Of a stretch of 64,000 bases of DNA, positions 54,054-62,902 are shown one piece after another. Source of the DNA: JAYEHK01 sp034659475. Its GTDB lineage: Bacteria; Bacillota; Syntrophomonadia; Syntrophomonadales; Syntrophomonadaceae. The translations under genes and the position numbers were made by a program. The notes under the pieces are model-generated. The model saw only the letters and a list, made by a program, of their open reading frames with translations. It made no database searches and had not been told where the DNA came from. The stretch is from NCBI GenBank assembly GCA_034659475.1, contig JAYEHK010000155.1:7321-71320 (forward strand), in the 5' to 3' direction. Each line of letters begins with the position of its first letter. Positions within the stretch are counted from its first letter, which is position 1.

Positions 54054-55058
54054 TTAAAATTTAGATGCCACATAAGCAACCAAGTCTACAACTCTCAATG
54101 AATAGGCCCATTCGTTGTCATACCAGGCAATTACTTTGGTCATTTTATCGTCCATGGTCATGGTCAGCAATCCATCAACAACCGAGCTGCACGGTTCTCC
54201 ATTATAATCTCTTGAAACCAGCGGTTCTTCAGTATATTTCAAGATCCCTTTCAAACTGCCTTCTGCCGCCTTTTTAAATGCTTGATTAAGGTCTTCCGCA
54301 GTCGCTTTATTATTTATTTGTACAGTAAGGTCTACCAGAGACACATTAGGAGTCGGAACTCTGACAGCCATCCCATCCAGTTTACCCTTCAGTTCAGGAA
54401 TAACTAATCCAACAGCCGCTGCCGCACCAGTGGTTGTTGGAATCAGCGACGCGGATGCGGTTCTTGCCCGTCTTAAATCACTGTGCTCCATGTCAAGCAC
54501 ACGCTGGTCATTGGTAAAAGAATGAATGGTGGTCATCAGTCCTTTTTCAATCCCAAAATTGTCTAATATCACCTTCGCGGCTGGTGCCAAACAGTTGGTG
54601 GTACAGGAGGCATTCGAAATGATGTCATGATTGGCAGGGTCATATTGATCATGATTTACACCCATAACTGCTGTGAAGTCTACATTTTTTCCTGGTGCTG
54701 TGATAATTACTTTTTTAGCCCCTGCCGTTATATGCTTGCCAGCTTTCTCTTTGGTTCGGAATGCACCGGTTCCTTCCACGACCACTTCAACACCCAGTTC
54801 CTTCCAGGGAAGTTTTTCAGGATCACGTTCTGCTAAATATAGAAACCGTTTTCCACCCGCAACGATACTGTCGCCTTCTACTCTAACCTCTCCCTCATAT
54901 TGACCATGAACCGAATCATATTTAAAGAGATGTGCACCTCCGGCTGGATCGCCCAGATCGTTGACTGCTACCACCTCGATGTCATCTCTGCCTAGCGCCG
55001 CCCGAGTAACCAGGCGTCCAATTCTCCCAAAGCCGTTAATCCCAATTTTCACTGTCAT
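54054..55058 (-). CDS. gap: Glyceraldehyde-3-phosphate dehydrogenase
   Basis: 334 residues. Rossmann motif Ile-Asn-Gly-Phe-Gly-Arg-Ile-Gly-Arg near residue 6, the catalytic Cys in Ser-Asn-Ala-Ser-Cys-Thr-Thr-Asn near 151, the general base His in Ile-His-Ser-Phe-Thr near 178, and Trp-Tyr-Asp-Asn-Glu-Trp near 312. Start at 55058 has AAAGGATG upstream. It overlaps the cggR 3' end by 23 bases, tying synthesis of enzyme and regulator. Asp after the second strand (Val-Asn-Asp-Leu) suggests NAD preference. Confidence 0.97.
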   Translation of the reverse strand: MTVKIGINGFGRIGRLVTRAALGRDDIEVVAVNDLGDPAGGAHLFKYDSVHGQYEGEVRVEGDSIVAGGKRFLYLAERDPEKLPWKELGVEVVVEGTGAFRTKEKAGKHITAGAKKVIITAPGKNVDFTAVMGVNHDQYDPANHDIISNASCTTNCLAPAAKVILDNFGIEKGLMTTIHSFTNDQRVLDMEHSDLRRARTASASLIPTTTGAAAAVGLVIPELKGKLDGMAVRVPTPNVSLVDLTVQINNKATAEDLNQAFKKAAEGSLKGILKYTEEPLVSRDYNGEPCSSVVDGLLTMTMDDKMTKVIAWYDNEWAYSLRVVDLVAYVASKF

Positions 55059-56088
55059 TATGTTCATCCTTTCCATTAATGATGTTTTGCGCTACCCCTT
55101 CATCGGTGATCAACACAGATTCTTGTTTATGCTGCAGTACGGCTTTAATCGCCTCTGCTTTGTTACTTCCTCCTGCAACGGCAACAATGTTTTTAATATT
55201 TTTCAGGTCACTGGTCTCAAGACCTATGCCTGGTATCTCAAAGATTATCTTGCCCCACCGATCGAAATAATACCGTAAGGCTTCGCCCATTCCTTCATTT
55301 TCCTGTAAAAATTTAATTTCGTCTGCTGATAATCCCCTCTTTTCAGCCATTTCCAGCGCCGGTCCAATCCCATGAACCAGAATATCCGCTGATTTGATCT
55401 TCTCCACAACCCGGGTAATATGTATATCTTTTTGCAGGGCTTTGGCCGTACTTTCCTCCAGATTATCCGGGATATGCAACAACCTGTACTGGGCTCCGAT
55501 CGTATCTGCAATCCTCGCCGCGATACTACCGGCCTGTGTCTCTACGTTTTCTCCCAGGCCACCCCGTGCTGGAAGAACACAGATATCAGCACAATTTACA
55601 CCCGGGCGCATAGACCGCGCCATCCCAGCCAGTGTTGAGCCTCCGGTAACTGCCAGAATACATCCCGGGAAAAGAATACGTCGCAGATACTCCGCTGCGG
55701 CACGCCCCAGATCTTCTCTGGTATAATTGCTTAAATAAGAATCCCCAGGAACAATGATCACTTCATCCAGATCAAATCTTCTCTTCAACTGCTCTGACAG
55801 TGATTGCAGCTTGAAAAGACAGGGAATAATCTCATCCACCTCCCTAAGCATCTCCTCACCATAAGACGTGATGTAGATACCAGCCGGTGTACTGATAAGC
55901 GCGCCCTTCGCTTTCAGCAAGTCTACCTCTGAACGAACCAGTCTCTCCGAACACCCCACAGTTTTCCCCAGTTGTCTCCTCCCCACTGGTTGCTGATAAA
56001 GAATCTGCCGAAGAATCTGATAGCGGTTTTCCATCATTTCAACCGCTTCAGGCGCAAATCGTTCAATAATACCCAAAAGTCGATTCAT
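55036..56088 (-). CDS. cggR: Central glycolytic genes regulator (SorC/DeoR-type repressor)
   Basis: 350 residues. The N-terminal helix-turn-helix (about 25-75) contains Pro-Val-Gly-Arg-Arg-Gln-Leu-Gly and Cys-Ser-Glu-Arg-Leu-Val-Arg-Ser-Glu-Val. The C-terminal SorC sugar-phosphate-binding domain has Leu-Ala-Val-Thr-Gly-Gly-Ser-Thr-Leu near residue 150 and Val-Leu-Pro-Ala-Arg-Gly-Gly-Leu-Gly near 175. In Bacillus it represses the gapA operon and is released by fructose 1,6-bisphosphate. Here it heads gap-pgk-tpiA-gpmI in the same order. The ATG at 56088 follows GAGGTATG. A GGGACA palindrome over the promoter fits autoregulation. Confidence 0.95.
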   Translation of the reverse strand: MNRLLGIIERFAPEAVEMMENRYQILRQILYQQPVGRRQLGKTVGCSERLVRSEVDLLKAKGALISTPAGIYITSYGEEMLREVDEIIPCLFKLQSLSEQLKRRFDLDEVIIVPGDSYLSNYTREDLGRAAAEYLRRILFPGCILAVTGGSTLAGMARSMRPGVNCADICVLPARGGLGENVETQAGSIAARIADTIGAQYRLLHIPDNLEESTAKALQKDIHITRVVEKIKSADILVHGIGPALEMAEKRGLSADEIKFLQENEGMGEALRYYFDRWGKIIFEIPGIGLETSDLKNIKNIVAVAGGSNKAEAIKAVLQHKQESVLITDEGVAQNIINGKDEHNDSENWD

Positions 56089-56139
56089 ACCATACCTCAA
56101 TAAACTTACTGAAGAGATAAAATAACTATGCGCGGGATC

Positions 56140-56168
56140 ATTATATACTACAGGGACATTTTTGTCCC
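56140..56168 (-). promoter_or_regulatory. cggR promoter with overlapping CggR operator
   Basis: GGGACATTTTTGTCCC (56153-56168) is a palindrome of the CggR half-site type GGGAC-Nn-GTCCC. On the minus strand, TATAAT (56140-56145) lies 17 bases downstream of GGGACA, which occupies the -35 position. A bound repressor would block the -35 element. Confidence 0.75.
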
Positions 56169-56277
56169 ACCAGATTTAAAAAAACACACAATTCAAACCT
56201 TCTTCGTGATTATTATAGCACTTTTATTTAAAAATGATGCACAAAATATTAATTACTTCCTTCCTTCGTATTTCAAA

Positions 56278-56313
56278 GGGGAGGGTTTCGCGTGTTAACG
56301 CTAAACCCTCCCC
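56278..56313 (-). terminator. Hairpin terminator after darA
   Basis: GGGGAGGGTTT and AAACCCTCCCC form a strong stem 11 bases after the darA stop. The trailing T run is weak. Confidence 0.6.
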
Positions 56314-56323
56314 TGATCTCCCT

Positions 56324-56623
56324 CTATAAATGAAGCATTTTCTCAATCGGCATAATAAACACCGTCGCCAGACCTTCCTTAACTTTGTCCGGGCACTGAT
56401 TTCCCTCCAGGCGTTCTAGTTTTTTCTTTTCCGTATAATCTTTAATTGTTTGGATGACGACCTGAACTTCTTCACCTTCAACACCACTCATCAACGTCGT
56501 GCTACCATGCCTTAAAAAACCGCCAGAACTAGCTAACCGCGTCACAGGGATGTTTTTTTGCACTAGCTTCTCAACGAGTCCCGGTGCAATCTGGTCGTTA
56601 ACCACTGCCATAACTAATTTCAT
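56324..56623 (-). CDS. darA: Cyclic-di-AMP receptor, PII-like (DarA/PstA family)
   Basis: 99 residues. PII-like fold: Met-Lys-Leu-Val-Met-Ala-Val-Val-Asn-Asp at the start, the ligand-loop motif Ala-Ser-Ser-Gly-Gly-Phe-Leu-Arg-x-Gly-Ser-Thr-Thr near residue 32, then Gly-Val-Glu-Gly-Glu-Glu-Val and a C-terminal strand Thr-Val-Phe-Ile-Met-Pro. Family members bind cyclic di-AMP as trimers; the downstream partner is generally unknown. It starts three bases after the CLC/CBS gene, so both are likely co-transcribed. That is notable because c-di-AMP governs ion transport in Firmicutes. Confidence 0.85.
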   Translation of the reverse strand: MKLVMAVVNDQIAPGLVEKLVQKNIPVTRLASSGGFLRHGSTTLMSGVEGEEVQVVIQTIKDYTEKKKLERLEGNQCPDKVKEGLATVFIMPIEKMLHL

Positions 56624-56626
56624 ACG

Positions 56627-58356
56627 CTATCCGACCTCCTTATTAATCGCTACCGTATAGGCATTAATAATATCGCTTCTGCTAATAATCCCCACCAGTT
56701 TCGCCGGATCATCTGCGTCCACCACCGGCAATCTGCCCACATCTCCTTTTGCCATCTGATCCATAACCGTACGAATACTGTCTTCGGGATATACGGTAAG
56801 CGGATTGCGGTGTACAATATCACCAACCTGACAGTTCCGGTTCCCTTTCTTTATTTCATCCAATACCTCTTCGTAGGTAATAATCCCCGCCAGTTGATCC
56901 TCCATCATGACCGGATAACCGGTGTAGCTCTGCGACAGAAGGCGTTCCTTGACTTCTTCCACACCCATGTTTGCGTCCAGCGTCACGACCTCTCGTGTCA
57001 TTACCTCTGAAACAGAAACTTGCCCTAACAGGGTTACATTCTTATTCCTGCGAACATCCAACCCTCTTCGCATCAGTTTTTCGGTGTAGATGGTTTCTGG
57101 GTATAATCCCCTCGTCACCAGTGAGCTTATCACACACACCACCATTAATGGAAGCACGACTTTGTAATCCCCCGTCATTTCAAAAAGCATAATAATCCCG
57201 GTGATGGGTGCCTGCGACATGCCAGCAAAGACACCCCCATTCCAACCAGTGCATATGCACCTGCAGGTGCTGTAATCATTGGAAAATAGGTATGAACAAA
57301 ATATCCGAAACTCCCCCCCAGCATAGATCCCATAAAGAGTCCCGGCGCAAAGACACCTCCCGATCCACCAGATCCGATCGTGATGGAAGTGGCCAACAGT
57401 TTAACAAAAAGCAATGTAAAAACGAGTATCCATGGAAGACCATTTTTCAAGACATCTTCAACCGTTTCATATCCCACACCAAAAACTTGTGGAAAGTATA
57501 GGCCGATTACACCGATCATAAGACCGCCAATAACCGGTTTAAAATATTCAGGCACTACGGTTATCCTGTCAAATGCATCTTCTGCCCGGTACAGTACTTT
57601 GATATATAACACTGCAAACAAACCTGCTAAAACTCCTAATACAAGGTAAAACAACATCTCAACCGATGACACCAATTCATATGGCTGAACCATGAATGCC
57701 GGGTAATCTCCGAGAAATACCCGACTAATAACAGCTGATGTAACCGAACTGATTACAATCAAAATAAAATTACTGGTTGCAAATTCACCCAGAATGATTT
57801 CCTGCGCAAACATGACGCCGCCTATTGGTGCATTAAATGTGGCTGAAATCCCTCCAGCAGCGCCACACGCAACCAGCGTTTTCATAATATTGGGGGTAAG
57901 CTTGAAAGCCTGTCCAACAGCCGATCCAATGGCAGAAGAGATCTGAACAATCGGTCCTTCTCTGCCAACGGATCCACCCGACCCAATACTGATCGCCGAA
58001 GCAAATGCCTTGACCAAAACCAACCGGGGTCTCATTATGCCGTCTTTTTCGGCGACCGCCGCCATAACTTCCGGGACCCCATGTCCTTTTGCTTCCCGAG
58101 CAAAGAAATAGATAATAGGACCCACCAGTAATCCTCCAATCGCTGGAACCAAAATAATATAAAATCGCCCCATTGATCCCGATAATAGGGTACTACCTCC
58201 TGAAAAAAAGAGCACTTGGAAGAGTTTTATCAACTTCTGGAATCCAATCGCAGCAAAACCTGTACCAACACCTACGACAAACGCAAGGATAATAAGATAG
58301 GAAGAATCTGCCCAGAAGTATTTTTTTCGGTCGCCTTTGTTTTGTCTATTTGTCAT
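56627..58356 (-). pseudogene. CLC-type chloride channel/antiporter with CBS pair, frameshifted
   Basis: Two overlapping reading frames make one protein. The first (57175-58356) has CLC helices with Gly-Ser-Gly-Gly-Ser-Val-Gly-Arg-Glu-Gly-Pro near residue 130 (anion site and gating Glu) and Gly-Ser-Gly-Gly-Ser-Gly-Gly-Val-Phe-Ala-Pro near 350. It is broken just after Tyr-Ala-Leu-Val-Gly-Met-Gly. The second (56627-57220) resumes with Gln-Ala-Pro-Ile-Thr-Gly-Ile-Ile-Met-Leu-Phe-Glu-Met-Thr-Gly, then a linker and two CBS domains to its end. Adding one G to a run of five at 57234-57238 restores a full-length chain of about 570 residues. This may be a real mutation, programmed slippage or a base-calling error; the conserved second half suggests it is recent or artefactual. 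Confidence 0.85.
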
Positions 58357-58547
58357 GATAATCAATCCTCTTGTATGTTTTTACAGCGTCTATTATCAGG
58401 CAGCACCCAGACCAGTAAATATCTAATTTAGATGCCATCAGAATGAATAACGCAAAATATTGCACAGCAAAATTAACTTGCTGTGATCAAGTTTAGCCCC
58501 TACAAGGGCCATTCTGTAATATTCAAAGGGGTAAAAAAAGAAGTTAG

Positions 58548-58566
58548 CCCCGTAAAAAGAACGGGG
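58548..58566 (-). terminator. Possible terminator after rpoN
   Basis: CCCCGT and ACGGGG form a short stem 13 bases after the rpoN stop, with a T-rich stretch further on. The stem is short. Confidence 0.45.
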
Positions 58567-58578
58567 TACCGAAATGGA

Positions 58579-59979
58579 TTAATACCGTTTGCGCGCTGAA
58601 GTAGATTGAATGCCTATTTCCTGCCGGTATTTGGCAACGGTTCTTCTCGATATGGCCGCTCCACGATTCTTCAGAATTTCAGCAATTGCATGATCACTTA
58701 ATGGATTCGTGTGGTCTTCATTCTGAATGATATCCTGAAGCATGCTTTTAATACTGCGTGAGGATACTTTTTCATTGCCGGTAAAGGATGAGCTCACTCC
58801 CCCACTGAAGAAATATTTTAATTCAAAAAGCCCCTGCGGAGTCTGAATATATTTATTCGAGGTTGCACGACTAACCGTTGATTCATGCACCTCCACCAGA
58901 TCCGCTACCTGTTTGAGGTTAAGCGGTTTAAGATATTGAATCCCCTTCTCCAGAAAATCAGTCTGAATATCAACGATGCATCGGGCCACTTTGTATAGTG
59001 TCATACGACGCTGTTCAATACTTCGAATAAGCCAGATGGCAGAGCCCATTTTGTCCTCAACGTATTTTCTTTCTTCGCTGGGATAAGCGTCTTGCCTGCG
59101 GAGCATATTCTCGTACAAACGGTTAACCGTCAGATGCGGAAACCCTGCATCATTCACGATCACAATATACTCCCCTTCAATCTTTTCAACAATGATATCC
59201 GGAATAATATACTTCACTTCATCTGTACTGCTATACTGCAGCCCCGGTTTTGGGTCCAGGGTACGAATAAAATCGCATACTTCCTGAACCTGGAATACAG
59301 TCTTCCCCAGCACCTGAGCAATGCGATTGAGACGCCCTCTGGCCATATCCTCCAGATGATCTTCAATAATGACCATGGCCATGGGGTCATCCTTGCCATA
59401 ATGCTCAAGCTGAATACGCAAACACTCGGTTAAATCACGCGCACCCACACCATGAGGATGAAAGGATTGTATGATCTTGAGTACGTTCTCAATCTTCTCC
59501 ATAGAAGCACCCGTTTGTTTGATAATCTCCTCTGCATCCGCCGCCAGATAACCAGCAGCGTCAATATTGCCAATAATATACATGCCAATGGCTTCTCCCT
59601 CTGGATCCTGGCATATCATTTGCAGTTGAAATTCAAGATGTTCAAAAAGGGATGGCCTTTTGGTGAGGAAATTATCAAAGCTCTTTTCTTCTACGTCCAT
59701 TTGCTTGATGCCTATATCGCGATCGTTAAAATATTCTAGCCAATCTTCGGTTTTATCATCATTTTTTGTTTCCTCAGACTGGTCTGCTTCTTCGCTCTCC
59801 TCTGCATCAACCGGTTCAGCATCTTTTTCTTCCAACAACGGATTCTCTTCCAGTTCATTCTGGACATATTCGCTTAACTCCAGGGTGGACATTTGTAATA
59901 TTGCAATGGCCTGACGTAATTCAGGGGTCATTAATAGCTTTTGTTGTTGTTCAATGAATAAATCATGGGTCAGTCTCAT
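58579..59979 (-). CDS. rpoN: RNA polymerase sigma-54 factor
   Basis: 466 residues. N-terminal activator region with Gln-Gln-Gln-Lys-Leu-Leu-Met-Thr-Pro-Glu-Leu and Ala-Ile-Ala-Ile-Leu-Gln-Met-Ser near residues 10-30. An acidic stretch near 60-90 is followed by the core-binding domain (about 105-290). A helix-turn-helix region lies near 350-375 (Val-His-Glu-Ser-Thr-Val-Ser-Arg-Ala). The RpoN box Ser-Arg-Arg-Thr-Val-Ala-Lys-Tyr-Arg near 448 reads the -24 element. ATG 59979 follows AAGGGGGG. No enhancer-binding activator is in the window. Confidence 0.96.
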   Translation of the reverse strand: MRLTHDLFIEQQQKLLMTPELRQAIAILQMSTLELSEYVQNELEENPLLEEKDAEPVDAEESEEADQSEETKNDDKTEDWLEYFNDRDIGIKQMDVEEKSFDNFLTKRPSLFEHLEFQLQMICQDPEGEAIGMYIIGNIDAAGYLAADAEEIIKQTGASMEKIENVLKIIQSFHPHGVGARDLTECLRIQLEHYGKDDPMAMVIIEDHLEDMARGRLNRIAQVLGKTVFQVQEVCDFIRTLDPKPGLQYSSTDEVKYIIPDIIVEKIEGEYIVIVNDAGFPHLTVNRLYENMLRRQDAYPSEERKYVEDKMGSAIWLIRSIEQRRMTLYKVARCIVDIQTDFLEKGIQYLKPLNLKQVADLVEVHESTVSRATSNKYIQTPQGLFELKYFFSGGVSSSFTGNEKVSSRSIKSMLQDIIQNEDHTNPLSDHAIAEILKNRGAAISRRTVAKYRQEIGIQSTSARKRY

Positions 59980-60080
59980 ATGCGCCCCCCTTAGAAGTTT
60001 GTTAATTTTTTCATCTGTTACCATATACCGTAGTTAAAGAATCGTTTCACCTTGTTCTTTTGTTATATTCTTCATCCTTG

Positions 60081-61031
60081 TCAGAAATCCCTACTTGTTT
60101 CCGTTAAAACATCTTCAGCATATTCCTCCATTTTTTTCATACGGTAGGCCGCTCCAGATTTAGTCAATGGCGGATCCATCATCTCTCCCAGTTCTTTTAA
60201 TGTAAAGTCAGGATAATCAATTCGCAGCATAGCAATATCTCTGAATTGCTTGGGAAGGCCCTGTACACCTACTTTTCGCAACAGGTTTTCAATCAATTCA
60301 ACCTGTCGAATGGAAGCATCAACCGTTTTTGCAAGGTTAGCGGTTTCACAATTCACCTGTCGGTTAACCTGATTACGCATAGATTTAATTATACGGACGT
60401 TTTCAAAATCAAGCAAGGCTTTACTTGCTTCAACCAGACGAAGAAAGTCCACTATTTTTTCGCTATCCTTAATGTATACTATCAGACCGCTTTTTCGTTC
60501 ACTTTGCCTTGCTTCTAATTCAAATTTCATAAGCATTTTTTGAATATCATTAGCCAAACGTGTATCATTTAGCACCATTTCCATGTGATAGTTACCTTCC
60601 GGCCGATTAATAAATCCTTTGCAAATAAAAACACCCCGTAAATAGGCTCTTCTACAGCAATTTTTACTGATCAGAGCGTGCTTTACCTGTCTTTTGATCT
60701 GTCCATTATCATCTAAAATCCACAACTCTCCCATTTTTTCATATTCCTCCGCACCCAATATGGTTTCCACAACATAAACCCGGGTACGCTTAAATCGTTT
60801 ATGTTCCTTTATGCGAACAGCAGGCTGCAGATCATAACATTCCTTCAAGAGTTTAAAAACCTTGCGTGCCGTAATCGCATTCTCCATAACTACGGTTAAA
60901 ACAAAGCCTTCTTCAGTATTAAGCAGTGTTCCCTTTAACGATAGCAAAGCTGACAATTCTGCTTTCTTACAACATTTTTTCGCAGGTATGATACGGGCTA
61001 ATTCATTTCTTACTTCATTTGAAAAAGTCAT
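60081..61031 (-). CDS. whiA: DNA-binding protein WhiA
   Basis: 316 residues. N-terminal degenerate LAGLIDADG homing-endonuclease fold (about 1-210, with Lys-Lys-Cys-Cys-Lys-Lys-Ala-Glu-Leu-Ser-Ala-Leu-Leu and Tyr-Leu-Arg-Gly-Val-Phe) and a C-terminal helix-turn-helix with Thr-Leu-Lys-Glu-Leu-Gly-Glu-Met near residue 270 and Ser-Gly-Ala-Ala-Tyr-Arg. In Firmicutes it affects chromosome segregation and cell division. Overlaps yvcK by 17 bases; start has AGGGGAAC. Confidence 0.95.
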   Translation of the reverse strand: MTFSNEVRNELARIIPAKKCCKKAELSALLSLKGTLLNTEEGFVLTVVMENAITARKVFKLLKECYDLQPAVRIKEHKRFKRTRVYVVETILGAEEYEKMGELWILDDNGQIKRQVKHALISKNCCRRAYLRGVFICKGFINRPEGNYHMEMVLNDTRLANDIQKMLMKFELEARQSERKSGLIVYIKDSEKIVDFLRLVEASKALLDFENVRIIKSMRNQVNRQVNCETANLAKTVDASIRQVELIENLLRKVGVQGLPKQFRDIAMLRIDYPDFTLKELGEMMDPPLTKSGAAYRMKKMEEYAEDVLTETSRDF

Positions 61032-62004
61032 TATGTTCCCCTCTAGTTTTTTCCTCAATAACTCGCATTATCAATTGGGCCAATTTAGCAGAATCATGCC
61101 ATGCAACATCCGTATCTGAAACCAGATCCTGACATATAACCTTTACCCCCATGGATTCGATATTCTTATGACAGAAATCAACCGGTATGGCCCGTTCCTC
61201 CTGATATCTTTTTAACCGATCGTCATCAATTTTGCCGGTGTTAATGACCACATAGTCAATTACAGGTCGGTCCACATATGACATGATCGTTTTTAAATGG
61301 TCCAGAGCAGTAAAATCATCTGTTTCGCCTTGTTCTGTCATAATATTGCTGATAAATATTTTCACAGCTTTTGTATCTGCCAGCGCGGAGCCCACCCCTC
61401 TTACCAGAAGGTTGGGCACAATACTGGTGTATAAACTCCCCGGGCCAATGATTACAGCATCAGCATCCATAATTGCCTCAATAGTATCTGCAACAGGCAT
61501 ACAGTTTTCAGGAATTAAAAATAAACGTTCGATCCCCTCGCCGTATTTGCGGATTGCTGTTTCACCAGTAATCACAGCACCATCTTTCATTTTCGCCCCC
61601 AGAACTACCTCTTCCAGGGTTGCTGGAATGACACGCCCACGCACTGCCAATACCTTACTTACTTCCTGAATGGCAGAAACAAAATCACCGGTGATTTCAC
61701 TCATTGCCACCAGAAGAAGATTCCCAAGATTATGCCCTTCGATTCCCTCTCCCTTTTTAAACCGATGTTGGAATACTCGGTCCATCATCGTTTCGGTCTC
61801 GGCAAGTGCCACCAGACAATTCCGTATATCTCCGGGCGGCAGAACCCCCAGCTCGGTTCGCAATCGACCGGAACTTCCACCATCGTCTGATACCGTGACA
61901 ACCGCTGTTAAATCAACTAGATGGGCTTTCAACCCTTTTAATAAAACGGACAGTCCCGTCCCCCCACCGATGACAACAATGCTCTTTTTTTTATCATCAA
62001 TCAT
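61015..62004 (-). CDS. yvcK: YvcK-type gluconeogenesis factor (CofD-like)
   Basis: 329 residues. Gly-Gly-Gly-Thr-Gly-Leu-Ser-Val-Leu-Leu-Lys-Gly-Leu near residue 13 marks the nucleotide-sugar site, and Ser-Asp-Asp-Gly-Gly-Ser-Ser-Gly-Arg-Leu-Arg near 39 follows. A Gly-Pro-Gly-Ser-Leu-Tyr-Thr-Ser motif lies near 195. In Bacillus and Listeria it binds UDP-sugars and is needed for growth on gluconeogenic carbon and for cell-wall integrity. ATG directly follows the rapZ stop. Confidence 0.95.
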   Translation of the reverse strand: MIDDKKKSIVVIGGGTGLSVLLKGLKAHLVDLTAVVTVSDDGGSSGRLRTELGVLPPGDIRNCLVALAETETMMDRVFQHRFKKGEGIEGHNLGNLLLVAMSEITGDFVSAIQEVSKVLAVRGRVIPATLEEVVLGAKMKDGAVITGETAIRKYGEGIERLFLIPENCMPVADTIEAIMDADAVIIGPGSLYTSIVPNLLVRGVGSALADTKAVKIFISNIMTEQGETDDFTALDHLKTIMSYVDRPVIDYVVINTGKIDDDRLKRYQEERAIPVDFCHKNIESMGVKVICQDLVSDTDVAWHDSAKLAQLIMRVIEEKTRGEHNDFFK

Positions 62005-62889
62005 TTAGCCCTCCACTTTATACCTCGCAATATCTCTATGCCGAATTATGACGTCATATCCCATTTTTTTAAATTGTTTTCCGATGTAATCCGCCAGGAC
62101 AACCGAACGGTGCTGTCCGCCGGTACAACCAATGGAGATAGCCAAATTCGTTTTCCCCTCCTGCATATAACAAGGAATCAGAAATTTTAATAGGTTTATT
62201 AATCGTCTGTTAAAAGATTTTGTGACCGGTGCCCCCAGTACATACTCAATTACCTCCTGATTTTCACCGGTCATGTGTTTCATAATAGGATCATAGAACG
62301 GATTAGGGATAAATCGCACATCCATTACGATATCCGAATCAAGAGGTATTCCCATTTTATAGCCAAAGGAAACAACATTAATCGAAAATCCTCCTGCATA
62401 ATTTGTGCTATACCTATCGGTCAATTTCTCCTTGAGTTCTTTCGGCGTCACAGTGGAGGTATTAATAATCAGATTGGCTCGACCGCGTAATTCCTCCAGC
62501 ATAGATCGTTCTGTACGAATCGCATCCAGCAATCGTCCCGATGGTGACAATGGATGCCGTCGACGTGATTCCTTAAACCTTTGAACAAGTATCTCATCAG
62601 ACGCTTCGAGGAAAAGAATTTCATATCCAATATCATGCTGATCCAGTTCCTGCAGAGATTGAAATACATCATGAAAGAACTCCCCGCCTCTGACATCAAT
62701 CACCAGAGCAACCCGGTTGATTTTACCGTCCGATTGCAAGCTGAGCTCAATGAATTTATTCAAAAGGGTTGGCGGCAGATTATCCACACAGTAATACCCC
62801 AGATCTTCCAGGCAATTCACTACCTGTGTTTTCCCTGCCCCAGACAGGCCTGTGATAATTAGCACGCGAAAATCATCGTTTTGAATCAT
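62005..62889 (-). CDS. rapZ: RapZ/YvcJ nucleotide-binding protein
   Basis: 294 residues. P-loop Gly-Leu-Ser-Gly-Ala-Gly-Lys-Thr near residue 14, Val-Asp-Asn-Leu-Pro-Pro near 36, Asp-Val-Arg-Gly-Gly near 66, and the C-terminal RNA-binding domain marked Gly-Cys-Thr-Gly-Gly-Gln-His-Arg-Ser-Val near 250. In E. coli RapZ controls GlmZ decay; in Bacillus YvcJ hydrolyses GTP and affects competence. The ATG at 62889 sits behind GGGAGAGGTG. First of the conserved rapZ-yvcK-whiA trio. Confidence 0.95.
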   Translation of the reverse strand: MIQNDDFRVLIITGLSGAGKTQVVNCLEDLGYYCVDNLPPTLLNKFIELSLQSDGKINRVALVIDVRGGEFFHDVFQSLQELDQHDIGYEILFLEASDEILVQRFKESRRRHPLSPSGRLLDAIRTERSMLEELRGRANLIINTSTVTPKELKEKLTDRYSTNYAGGFSINVVSFGYKMGIPLDSDIVMDVRFIPNPFYDPIMKHMTGENQEVIEYVLGAPVTKSFNRRLINLLKFLIPCYMQEGKTNLAISIGCTGGQHRSVVLADYIGKQFKKMGYDVIIRHRDIARYKVEG

Positions 62890-62902
62890 ACTCACCTCTC
62901 CC

